Assembly (NCBI GenBank): GCA_046160725.1
Contig: JBJXHB010000291.1
Coordinates: 1 to 22,114, forward strand
Reading direction: 5' to 3'
Length of the DNA: 22,114 bases
DNA from: JBJXHB01 sp046160725
GTDB taxonomy: Bacteria > Pseudomonadota > Gammaproteobacteria > Burkholderiales > Burkholderiaceae_C
Made by a program: the position numbers and the translations under genes. This document shows, piece after piece, positions 15,468-22,114 of this stretch; positions within the stretch are counted from its first letter, which is position 1, and the number at the start of each line of letters is the position of its first letter. Below the pieces are notes generated by a model that was not told the DNA's origin, did no database searches, and saw only the letters and a program-made list of their open reading frames with translations.

Positions 15468-17999
15468 TCAGTTGCAGGTCCCCAACTCGGCGATCCACTG
15501 GTGCAGGAGAGAAACGGCGCCCGTGTCGATGACATGGCTGCCGATCGGCGGCATCTGCACCAGCGGATCTCGCGTGTTCAGGCGCGCGAGCAGGACGGAC
15601 CTGTCCGGCGCGCCAGGGGCCACGATCCTGGCGTTCGTCAGGCCGAGCGTGCCCTTGGTCGGCGTGACGTCACAGGTATTCGTCGACGCCAGTGGCGTGG
15701 TGACGAGCAGGTTCAGCGCGACGGGTGTCGCACCTCCCGGGCGATGGCACATGGAGCAGTTCACATGAAGGTAGGCACGCGCACGATCATTCACGCTCCC
15801 CGTACCCGTGGGATTCGCGAGCACCGGCAATGTCGCGGGCTTTGTGATCGGCGGCGTGAGCATGGCGATCGACAGCGCGCTCAGTGTCGTGAGCTGGTGC
15901 GCCTTGATGCCCGTCTGAGCATAGGTGTACTGCCTGTTGACCTGCTGGTTCTCAAGCCCGAGGCTGAACCCTGCGGCGGACGTGTGGCATTGCAGGCATT
16001 GACCCCGGCTCGGGTATGACCAGAGCTGCCCCGAGATGGTCTTTTCCTTGCCCGTGCTCGCCACCAGCGTCGCGTCGGTCTGCGCATCGTTCCACTCGTA
16101 CGAGTAACCGGCCCAGTCGCCGTCGGACTGGCGCATCAGCAGCCGGGTCTCGATCATCTTGCCGCCGAGAAGGAAATTCTTGACGAAGACCGAGCGAAGG
16201 GGGACCGACCAGTCTCCGTCGGTGCCGTGGGCGAAGGCGGCCGTCGTCGACGGCAGCGCGAAATAGCGCTGCTTGACCGCGTTGTCGGACCAGAAGGCGG
16301 CATTGATGTCGTAACCGACCAGGCCGCTTGCAGGCAATTTCGGGTTGGCAGGGTCCACGCACCCGGTCGCCGACAGCAGGGCGGGCACGTTGGGCCCGTT
16401 GCTCCCGCCGCCTGTGGAGAAGACGAGCTTGTAGATCCTGCCGTTGACGTAGTTCAGCGCAAACAACTCACCGTCAATATCCTCTCCGAAAGAAGCCACA
16501 TTGATGGAATTCGCCGAGTATGGTGCGATCAGCGTGCGCGGTGTGTAGGTCCCGCCGATGCCTGAGATCAAGGCGCCGAACATCTTGCTCGCGAAGTCGC
16601 CGTAGATGTACTGGCCGGACAGATCGGTCGTCTGCGTGCCGCGATAGACGTAGCCGCCGGTGATCGCCTGGGCGTCGCTGCGCGCCACGGCGTGCACGGG
16701 TCTGATGAGGCCGGTCTGGTTGCACCCAGGCGTCACGCAGGACGCGCCCTCCATGATCGGCCAACCGTAGTTGCCGCCGCGGGTGACGATGTTGACCTCC
16801 TCGAAGCCGCCCCAGCCGACGTCGCCGACCCACATGCGGCCGTTGAGCTTGTCAAAGCTCCAGCGCCAGGGGTTGCGCAGGCCCCGAGCCCACACCTCGG
16901 GACACGCGGCGGCACCACGACCGGTTGCGTTGCACAAGGCCTGACCCGCATTCGGATTGTCCGCAGGAATGGCATACGGCACGTTCCCGGTACTGCTGCT
17001 GGGATCGATGCGCAAGATCTTGCCGAACAGGTACTTGTCGTCCTGAGCCTGCGGGTTCGGGTCGCCCCCGCCGTCGCCGAATCCGATGTAGAGATGGCCA
17101 TCCGGCCCGAACGCGATGTTGCCGCCGTTGTGATTGGTCTCGAGCTTGTCCAGCGTCAGGAGCTTGACCTCCGATGCGGCGCTCGCCGAAGTCAGCGTGC
17201 CATCTGCAGTGAAGCGCGAAACGGTGGATCGCAGCCGGTATCCCGAATTCGGCGCACCGGTATAGAAGAGGTAGAAGTACTGGTTCTTGCCTGGGCCGGT
17301 GCCGAACTTCGGGTCGAATGCCATGCCCAGCAGCCCGGCTTCCTCTTCGCCCGATGTGCGGACCAATGCCGAGATGTCGATGAAAACGGATGAAGTCGAT
17401 ACCGAGCCGCCGTTCGCGAAGACACGCACCCTGCCGCCCTTCTCGACCACGAACCAGCGAGTGCCGTCGCTGGGCGCCTGCAGCATCGCGATGGGCGTGG
17501 CAAAGGACGGCAGCGAGGTGAATGCCGGCGCCAGCGACAGGCTCGCCGTGCTGGAGATGGGCGGATCGAAAGAGTGGCAGGTCAGGTTGTTGGGTCGCGA
17601 CCCCAGGCCGATGACAGGGTCGAACGTGACGGTCACCGTCTTCGCCTCGGTCATGGAGACCGTGCAGGTCGGCCTCGTGCCGCTGCAGCCGCCGCCGCTC
17701 CATCCGGCAACCACCGAGTCGGTGACCGTCGAGGCCGTCAGCACCACATTGGTCCCTTGCGCAAAGGCCCTGCTGCACTCTCTGCCGCAATCGATTCCGA
17801 CCGGCGTCGACTTGACCCTGCCGAAACCAAGGCCCGCCTTGGTCACGGTGAGGACATGATCGACCGAGGTCGGCCCTCCAACGCCGAGCACCCCGGCCCG
17901 CTGCTCTGCCGGCGGCGAATCGCCACCCCCGCAGCCGGCGACGAGCATCAACGCCATCGCAGCCGCATGCCACCACTTCCGCCCGCTGATCGTCGTCAC
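15468..17999 (-). CDS. Lipoprotein with PQQ-type sugar dehydrogenase and diheme cytochrome c domains
   Basis: An 843-residue exported protein. Residues 1-23 form a lipoprotein signal ending in the lipobox LVAGC (Cys23). Residues about 48-126 are a bacterial beta-repeat (Cys-rich, WSGGGCSG, TVTVTF ending). About 155-530 is a six-bladed propeller of the glucose/sorbosone dehydrogenase family with NHNGG (289-293, catalytic His290), FGPDGHLYIGFGDGGG and ARGLRNPWR (371-379). About 545-843 resembles the HNE_0200/SO_2930 type of diheme cytochrome, with two CxxCH haem sites, CLQCH (668-672) and CSMCH (748-752), and a probable distal ligand Met816 in QMPP. It probably oxidises a sugar or alcohol outside the inner membrane and passes electrons through its own haems. 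GTG 17999 is chosen for its ideal AGGAG and because the signal peptide starts there; longer frames upstream lack one. Confidence 0.88.
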   Translation of the reverse strand: MTTISGRKWWHAAAMALMLVAGCGGGDSPPAEQRAGVLGVGGPTSVDHVLTVTKAGLGFGRVKSTPVGIDCGRECSRAFAQGTNVVLTASTVTDSVVAGWSGGGCSGTRPTCTVSMTEAKTVTVTFDPVIGLGSRPNNLTCHSFDPPISSTASLSLAPAFTSLPSFATPIAMLQAPSDGTRWFVVEKGGRVRVFANGGSVSTSSVFIDISALVRTSGEEEAGLLGMAFDPKFGTGPGKNQYFYLFYTGAPNSGYRLRSTVSRFTADGTLTSASAASEVKLLTLDKLETNHNGGNIAFGPDGHLYIGFGDGGGDPNPQAQDDKYLFGKILRIDPSSSTGNVPYAIPADNPNAGQALCNATGRGAAACPEVWARGLRNPWRWSFDKLNGRMWVGDVGWGGFEEVNIVTRGGNYGWPIMEGASCVTPGCNQTGLIRPVHAVARSDAQAITGGYVYRGTQTTDLSGQYIYGDFASKMFGALISGIGGTYTPRTLIAPYSANSINVASFGEDIDGELFALNYVNGRIYKLVFSTGGGSNGPNVPALLSATGCVDPANPKLPASGLVGYDINAAFWSDNAVKQRYFALPSTTAAFAHGTDGDWSVPLRSVFVKNFLLGGKMIETRLLMRQSDGDWAGYSYEWNDAQTDATLVASTGKEKTISGQLWSYPSRGQCLQCHTSAAGFSLGLENQQVNRQYTYAQTGIKAHQLTTLSALSIAMLTPPITKPATLPVLANPTGTGSVNDRARAYLHVNCSMCHRPGGATPVALNLLVTTPLASTNTCDVTPTKGTLGLTNARIVAPGAPDRSVLLARLNTRDPLVQMPPIGSHVIDTGAVSLLHQWIAELGTCN

Positions 18000-18007
18000 G
18001 TTGTCTG

Positions 18008-18012
18008 CTCCT
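18008..18012 (-). promoter_or_regulatory. Ribosome binding site fixing a GTG start
   Basis: On the minus strand AGGAG is followed by eight bases and the GTG at 17999. This decides in favour of GTG over an upstream GTG at 18095, which would add a 32-residue leader with no signal-peptide character. Confidence 0.8.
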
Positions 18013-18157
18013 GACAGGCTCGGCGCTGCTGCGATCCATCGGGGACGCACCCCATGCCCCGAGGAACAGGGTGCGCTGGCACCAGCGCCAGGCACAGGCG
18101 CGGCGCCATCCCCATCTACGAACGATCATATCGGCGGGGACCCTGTTCTTGGCGGGG

Positions 18158-18167
18158 CCCCCCCCCC
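18158..18167. repeat. C10 homopolymer tract
   Basis: Ten consecutive C, directly preceded by GGGG, lie about 160 bases upstream of the GTG start of the dehydrogenase-cytochrome lipoprotein (a G10 tract on its coding strand). It is the longest mononucleotide run I noticed in the window. Such tracts can slip during replication and alter promoter spacing, but they are also places where sequencing miscounts. Confidence 0.7.
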
Positions 18168-18310
18168 GATTCGAGGGCAGCAGTTGCCCATGATCAGCGC
18201 CCGAGTGTCGCCAACCTTCGCCGATGATCTGGAAAATGCCAACCACCGATGGGCCGCGCCACGCGCAAGCGCGGACCGTCAGGCACTTCTTCTTCAGACC
18301 TACGTCGTGC

Positions 18311-18341
18311 CAGAAACGAAAACAGCGCCAAGAGGCGCTGT
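18311..18341 (-). terminator. Rho-independent terminator of the tRNA-Val transcript
   Basis: On the minus strand ACAGCGCC (18341-18334) pairs with GGCGCTGT (18329-18322) around a four-base loop and is followed by TTTCGTTTCT. It lies 17 bases after the encoded CCA of tRNA-Val and would end the lgt-dnaQ-tRNA transcript. Confidence 0.88.
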
Positions 18342-18357
18342 CAGTCGTTGATTTCCT

Positions 18358-18432
18358 TGGTGGGCGGTGCAGGGTTCGAACCTGCGACCCCTGCCGTGTG
18401 AAGGCAGTGCTCTACCGCTGAGCTAACCGCCC
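18358..18432 (-). tRNA. tRNA-Val, anticodon CAC
   Basis: A full cloverleaf can be drawn. The acceptor GGGCGGT pairs with ACCGCCC, the D arm is GCTC-AGCGGTA-GAGC, and the anticodon stem CTGCC/GGCAG encloses the loop TTCACAC, giving anticodon CAC (reads the GUG codon). The T arm is GCAGG-TTCGAAC-CCTGC. The discriminator A and 3' CCA are encoded (18361-18358). It begins 29 bases after the dnaQ stop on the same strand and is followed by a strong terminator, so it is probably processed from a shared transcript or driven by a promoter inside dnaQ. Confidence 0.97.
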
Positions 18433-18461
18433 AACCCTGCCCGCAGGCAGTGAGCCCGGGA

Positions 18462-19214
18462 TTATGGCATGACGGTCCGCCATACCGTGCGGCCGTTGCT
18501 GGCCTTGTCCAGCTCGGCCAGCACGACCTCATGGGCGGCCAGTTCCTGCAGCGTCGGGTCGATCACCGGCAGCGACAGGCTGGCGAGGTTCGGGCCGTCG
18601 GCAGCGAGGGCAGCGCCGGGGGCATGGTCGTCCAGGCCGATCACCAGCGACTCCTGGCCCCGTGTCATGCGGATGTACACCTCGGCCAGCAGGCCGGCAT
18701 CCAACAAGGCGCCGTGCAGCGCCCGGTTGGCGTTGTCCACCTCCAATCGGCGGCACAAGGCGTCCAGCGAGTTGGCCTTGCCTGGGTACAGCTCGCGCGC
18801 CATCATCAGCGAGTCGGTCACCGACGCGACGGCCTCGCTGACAGGACCGCGGCCAATGCGTCGCAGCTCTTCGTTGAGAAAGCCGACATCGAAGTCGGCG
18901 TTGTGGATGATCACCTCGGCACCGGCGATGAAGGCCAGCAGCTCGTCGGCCTTCTGGGCGAACAACGGCTTGTCGGCCAGGAACTCGTCGGTCAACCCGT
19001 GCACCTGCAGCGCCTCCGGGTTCATCGGACGCTGCGGGTTGAGGTAACAGTGCATGCTGCGGCCGGTCAGGCGACGCTGCACCATCTCCAGGCAGCCGAT
19101 CTCGACCACGCGGTCGCCTGTGGCCGCACTCAGGCCGGTGGTCTCGGTGTCCAGGAACACCTGGCGCGGTGCTGCTGGGTCGCGCACGTCGCGGCCTTGG
19201 CCCGGCAATGTCAT
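18462..19214 (-). CDS. dnaQ: DNA polymerase III epsilon subunit (3'-5' proofreading exonuclease)
   Basis: A 250-residue DEDDh exonuclease that proofreads for the replicative polymerase. The three catalytic motifs are intact: ExoI FLDTETTG with Asp22 and Glu24, ExoII HNADFD (104-109) with Asp109, and ExoIII HGALLDA with His167 and Asp172. Length matches the family (E. coli about 243), and the C-terminal tail after about 190, which contacts the alpha subunit, is present. The ATG at 19214 overlaps the lgt stop in an ATGA of four bases, so translation is likely coupled. A longer frame to 19373 would run inside lgt and adds no recognisable domain. tRNA-Val follows. Confidence 0.94.
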   Translation of the reverse strand: MTLPGQGRDVRDPAAPRQVFLDTETTGLSAATGDRVVEIGCLEMVQRRLTGRSMHCYLNPQRPMNPEALQVHGLTDEFLADKPLFAQKADELLAFIAGAEVIIHNADFDVGFLNEELRRIGRGPVSEAVASVTDSLMMARELYPGKANSLDALCRRLEVDNANRALHGALLDAGLLAEVYIRMTRGQESLVIGLDDHAPGAALAADGPNLASLSLPVIDPTLQELAAHEVVLAELDKASNGRTVWRTVMP

Positions 19215-20041
19215 CGCTTTGCAGCCTCCAACTTCGGCCGCGCCGCCCACCGCCCGTCTCCTGCCGCCCGCATCATCCACAGTCCGATGCCAACCATCGG
19301 CACGCACAGCCACTGGCCCATGCTGAGGTTCAACGCCAGCAGACCAAGAAAGCTGTCCGGCTCCCGGAACCATTCAACGACGAAGCGCGCGACGCCATAG
19401 CCCACCAGGAACAGCCCGGACACCCGCCCGATGGGGTGCTCGCGCCGGCTGTACCACCACAGCAGGGCAAACAGCAGCAGCCCCTCCAGCGCCACCTGGT
19501 ACAGCTGCGACGGATGGCGCGCCAGCAGCGAACCCGATTGCGGAAACACCATGCCCCAGGGCAAGGCCGGGTCCGCGGCGCGGCCCCACAGCTCGCCGTT
19601 GATGAAGTTGCCGATGCGACCCGATGCCAGGCCCGTCGGCACGCAGGGTGCGATCAGGTCCGTGACAGCCAGCCAGTGGCGGCCACGCTTGCGGGCATAG
19701 GCCGCCATGGCCACGATGACGCCGAGCAGCCCGCCATGGAAGGACATGCCGCCCTTCCAGAGCATCAAGGCCTCCAGCGGATTGGCCATGTAGTGGCCCG
19801 GCTTGTAGAACAGCACATAGCCGATTCGTCCGCCGATCACCACGCCCAGCACGCCCCAGAACAGCAGGTCCTCGACGTCCTGACGAGTCCAGCCAGCCTG
19901 GGTGTTCCAGGGCTGTCGCGCGCGCAGAGCGGCCAGCCAGAGAAACAGGCCGAAAGCGAGCAGGTAGCTCAAGCCGTACCAGTGGATGCCGACCGGACCG
20001 ATCGATATCGCGACGGGATCGAACTGCGGGTGCGTGAGCAT
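19211..20041 (-). CDS. lgt: Prolipoprotein diacylglyceryl transferase
   Basis: A 276-residue inner-membrane enzyme that transfers diacylglycerol from phosphatidylglycerol to the lipobox cysteine, the first step of lipoprotein maturation. The Lgt signature GRIGNFINGELWG lies at 141-153 with the essential Arg142. His102 in MSFHGGLLG and the WFREPDS segment (224-230) are the other hallmark positions. About seven hydrophobic membrane segments are visible, starting near residue 22. The start is the ATG at 20041, seven residues before the first conserved positions (FDPVAISIGP); no clear Shine-Dalgarno. It is divergent from ilvD across 136 bases and overlaps dnaQ by four bases. Two predicted lipoproteins in this window (Ggt and the dehydrogenase-cytochrome) would be its substrates. 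Confidence 0.96.
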   Translation of the reverse strand: MLTHPQFDPVAISIGPVGIHWYGLSYLLAFGLFLWLAALRARQPWNTQAGWTRQDVEDLLFWGVLGVVIGGRIGYVLFYKPGHYMANPLEALMLWKGGMSFHGGLLGVIVAMAAYARKRGRHWLAVTDLIAPCVPTGLASGRIGNFINGELWGRAADPALPWGMVFPQSGSLLARHPSQLYQVALEGLLLFALLWWYSRREHPIGRVSGLFLVGYGVARFVVEWFREPDSFLGLLALNLSMGQWLCVPMVGIGLWMMRAAGDGRWAARPKLEAAKR

Positions 20042-20177
20042 CAGGGGCGAGGACAGCGGTCGGGGAAGGCGAAGCGTGCCGTCATTGTCACCGCACCGAT
20101 CGGTACGACCCGGTCATCACCTCGGGGACAATCCGGGCAGCCGCATTCATCCACCTCCCACCCAGCCGATCACCGCC

Positions 20178-21860
20178 ATGGCCGACAACCGCCGCTCCCG
20201 CCACATCACCGAAGGCGTCGCCCGCGCCCCGAACCGCTCGATGTACTACGCAATGGGCTACACCGAGGGCGACTTCGGCAAGCCGATGATCGGCGTGGCC
20301 AACGGGCATTCCACCATCACGCCGTGCAACTCCGGCCTGCAGCGCCTGGCCGATGCCGCGGTGACGGCGTTGAAGGCCGCCGGAGCCAACCCGCAGATCT
20401 TTGGCACCCCGACCATCAGCGACGGCATGGCCATGGGCACCGAGGGCATGAAGTACTCCCTGGTGTCGCGCGAGGTCATCAGCGACTGCGTCGAGACCTG
20501 CGTCGGCGGCCAGTGGATGGATGGTGTGATCGTCATCGGCGGCTGCGACAAGAACATGCCCGGCGGGATGATGGGCATCCTGCGCGCCAACGTGCCGGCG
20601 GTGTATGTGTACGGCGGCACCATCCTGCCAGGGCGCTACAAGGACCAGGACCTCAACATCGTCAGCGTCTTCGAGGCCGTCGGCCAGTTCTCGGCCGGCC
20701 GCATGAGCGAGGAGGACTTCTGCCAGATCGAGCGCCGGGCCATCCCTGGCAGCGGCTCCTGTGGCGGCATGTACACCGCCAACACGATGAGTTCGTCATT
20801 CGAGGCCCTGGGCATGAGTCTGCCCTTTGCGTCGACCATGGCCAATGTCCACGACGAGATCGTGGCCCACGCCGCCAAGGCGGCCGAGGTGCTGGTCGCC
20901 GCCGTGAAGGCCGACCTGAAGCCGCGCGACATCGTGACAAAGAAGGCGATCGAAAACGCGGTGGCTGTGATCATGGCCACCGGCGGCTCGACCAACGCGG
21001 TGCTGCACTTCCTGGCCATCGCCCATGCGGCCGAGGTGCCCTGGACCATCGAGGACTTCGAGCGCATCCGCCGCAAGGTGCCGGTGCTGTGCGACCTCAA
21101 GCCCAGCGGCCGCTTCCTGGCCGTGGACCTGCACCGCGCTGGCGGCATCCCGCAGGTCATGAAGGTGCTGCTCGCTGCCGGGCTGCTGCACGGCGACTGC
21201 AAGACCATCACCGGCCGCACCGTGGCCGAGAACCTGGCGGACATCCCCGACCTGCCGCGTGCCGACCAGGAGGTGATCCGGCCGGTCACCAACCCGATGT
21301 ATGTAGAGGGCCATCTGGCCATCCTGCGTGGCAACCTGGCCACCGAGGGTTGCGTGGCCAAGATCACCGGCCTGAAGAACCTGGTCATCACCGGCCCGGC
21401 TCGCGTCTTCGACGACGAGCAGACTGCCCTGGCGGCCATCATGGCCAGCCAGATCAAGGCCGGCGACGTCATGGTGCTGCGCTATCTGGGCCCCAAGGGC
21501 GGCCCGGGCATGCCGGAAATGCTGGCACCGACCAGTGCGCTGATCGGTCAGGGCCTGGGTGAGACCGTCGGCCTGATCACCGACGGCCGCTTCTCAGGGG
21601 GCACCTGGGGCATGGTGGTGGGCCATGTCGCGCCAGAGGCCTACGAAGGCGGTGCCATCGCGATGATCCACGAGGGTGACTCGATCACCATCGACGCCCA
21701 CCGGTTGTTGCTGCAACTGAATGTCGACGACGCCGAGATCGCCCGTCGGCGTGCCGCCTGGCAGCAACCGGCGCCGCGCTACACCCGTGGCGTTCTGGCC
21801 AAGTTCGCGCGCAATGCCGCCAGCGCCAGCTTCGGCGCGGTGCTGGACCGGTTCGAGTAG
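20178..21860 (+). CDS. ilvD: Dihydroxy-acid dehydratase
   Basis: A 560-residue enzyme of isoleucine and valine synthesis that dehydrates 2,3-dihydroxy-3-methylbutanoate (or -pentanoate) to the 2-oxoacid. Cluster ligands are visible as Cys50 in TITPCNSG, Cys123 in GGCDKNMPGG and Cys195 in GSGSCGGMYTANTM. The catalytic region near the C-terminus, ITDGRFSGGTWG, is also intact. The shorter length (about 560 against 616 in E. coli) and three-Cys arrangement suggest the [2Fe-2S] branch of the family, which is an inference. ATG 20178 gives the standard start MADNRRSRHITEGVARAPNR-like; an in-frame extension to 19986 overlaps lgt antisense and is rejected. The upstream leader lacks a Shine-Dalgarno. 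No terminator was seen in the 22 bases before the convergent small gene. Confidence 0.96.
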   Translation: MADNRRSRHITEGVARAPNRSMYYAMGYTEGDFGKPMIGVANGHSTITPCNSGLQRLADAAVTALKAAGANPQIFGTPTISDGMAMGTEGMKYSLVSREVISDCVETCVGGQWMDGVIVIGGCDKNMPGGMMGILRANVPAVYVYGGTILPGRYKDQDLNIVSVFEAVGQFSAGRMSEEDFCQIERRAIPGSGSCGGMYTANTMSSSFEALGMSLPFASTMANVHDEIVAHAAKAAEVLVAAVKADLKPRDIVTKKAIENAVAVIMATGGSTNAVLHFLAIAHAAEVPWTIEDFERIRRKVPVLCDLKPSGRFLAVDLHRAGGIPQVMKVLLAAGLLHGDCKTITGRTVAENLADIPDLPRADQEVIRPVTNPMYVEGHLAILRGNLATEGCVAKITGLKNLVITGPARVFDDEQTALAAIMASQIKAGDVMVLRYLGPKGGPGMPEMLAPTSALIGQGLGETVGLITDGRFSGGTWGMVVGHVAPEAYEGGAIAMIHEGDSITIDAHRLLLQLNVDDAEIARRRAAWQQPAPRYTRGVLAKFARNAASASFGAVLDRFE

Positions 21861-21882
21861 GCCCCGCCCGGCCCGGCGGCCA

Positions 21883-22114
21883 TCAGCGCTGCGGCGGCGC
21901 CGGGGGCTTGCGCCCCTTGCCCTTGCCGCGGGCGCCCGGCAGATGCGCCTGCATCCCCATGGCCTCCATGTGGGCATGTCGTCGCTGTTCCTTGCGCTCG
22001 TCATAGCGGCGCATCACCTGGCGCTGGGTGTACCCGGTGGCATCGGCAATAGCCCACCAGATCACCGCCAGCACGAAGGGCGAGACCACCCACCACCACG
22101 ACCAGGCTGCGACA
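21883..22114 (-). CDS. Small Trp-rich membrane protein (TIGR04438-like), 5' end outside the window
   Basis: The frame stays open to the window edge, so the start is not visible; 76 residues can be read. A Trp-rich hydrophobic segment (VAAWSWWWVVSPFVLAVIWW) is followed by ADATGYTQRQVMRRYDERK, a basic/acidic helix, and a Gly-Lys-Pro-rich tail ending PPAPPQR. This resembles the small Trp-rich proteins widespread in Burkholderiales (TIGR04438), recognised from memory rather than by search. The usual length of about 75-95 residues would leave roughly 15-20 residues beyond the edge. It is convergent with ilvD. Function unknown; probably one or two membrane helices with a cytoplasmic tail. Confidence 0.75.
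   Translation of the reverse strand, partial: VAAWSWWWVVSPFVLAVIWWAIADATGYTQRQVMRRYDERKEQRRHAHMEAMGMQAHLPGARGKGKGRKPPAPPQR

Larger units (their letters stand above)
18000..18310. other. Noncoding gap upstream of the dehydrogenase-cytochrome gene
   Basis: About 310 bases without a supportable gene. It should hold the promoter for the leftward lipoprotein gene. It contains that gene's ribosome binding site, a small inverted repeat GCGCTGG-CA-CCAGCGC at 18073-18088, and a C10 homopolymer at 18158-18167. A 116-codon open frame across it on the plus strand is of poor composition, has no ribosome binding site and is not called. No convincing -35/-10 pair was found. Confidence 0.5.

Noticed and set aside
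18001..18351. 116-codon open frame in the gap before tRNA-Val
   Set aside because: Poor composition, no ribosome binding site, no recognisable motif, and it runs into the tRNA terminator.
20095..20104. Palindrome ACCGATCGGT between lgt and ilvD
   Set aside because: A ten-base palindrome is expected many times by chance in a window of this size, and no flanking promoter supports an operator.
19169..21562. Long plus-strand open frame crossing lgt and ilvD
   Set aside because: It is out of frame with ilvD and antisense to lgt, with no family signature.
1..22114. CRISPR array, insertion sequence, prophage or toxin-antitoxin locus
   Set aside because: No regularly spaced repeats, transposase, integrase or small toxin/antitoxin pair was seen. 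The only tandem repeats are the coding microsatellite and the 15-bp duplication.

Overview
The window is a GC-rich, densely coded chromosomal segment. A PEP-CTERM protein, hotdog thioesterases of Burkholderiales type, a small Trp-rich protein, a lgt-dnaQ-tRNA-Val block and the base composition together suggest a betaproteobacterium of the order Burkholderiales, probably near the Rubrivivax/Leptothrix/Ideonella group. That placement is inferred from gene content, not from a marker search. There are no insertion sequences, phage genes, CRISPR arrays or plasmid genes, and the region reads as ordinary core and near-core chromosome.

Layout from left to right. (1) 117-674: a small secreted PEP-CTERM protein with a strong ribosome binding site and a textbook terminator. 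(2) 770-4028, minus strand: an apparent operon of scoA and scoB (3-oxoacid CoA-transferase subunits) and a lipoprotein-type gamma-glutamyltransferase. (3) 4162-8623, plus strand: a 1134-residue BTAD/AAA/TPR regulator with a hexanucleotide microsatellite in its linker, a PaaI-type thioesterase and a small PAS-LuxR regulator. (4) 8609-10440, minus strand: a short-chain dehydrogenase translationally coupled to a protein that joins a YceH (DUF480) winged-helix domain to a second hotdog thioesterase. (5) 10583-15173, plus strand: ETF-ubiquinone oxidoreductase, a secreted helical-repeat protein and a TPR-sulfotransferase. (6) 15468-17999, minus strand: a large lipoprotein combining a beta-repeat, a PQQ-type sugar dehydrogenase propeller and a diheme cytochrome c domain. 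(7) 18358-20041, minus strand: lgt-dnaQ-tRNA-Val with a terminator. (8) 20178-21860, plus strand: ilvD. (9) From 21883 to the window edge, minus strand: a truncated Trp-rich small membrane protein.

The central theme is acyl-CoA and redox metabolism: a CoA transferase, two unrelated hotdog thioesterases, a short-chain dehydrogenase and the membrane entry point for electrons from acyl-CoA dehydrogenases, interleaved with two regulators that could sense metabolic state. The most unusual objects are the YceH-thioesterase fusion, the dehydrogenase-cytochrome lipoprotein with a C10 tract upstream, and the repeat-bearing BTAD regulator. I did not find a defence island or any clearly unprecedented multi-gene system.
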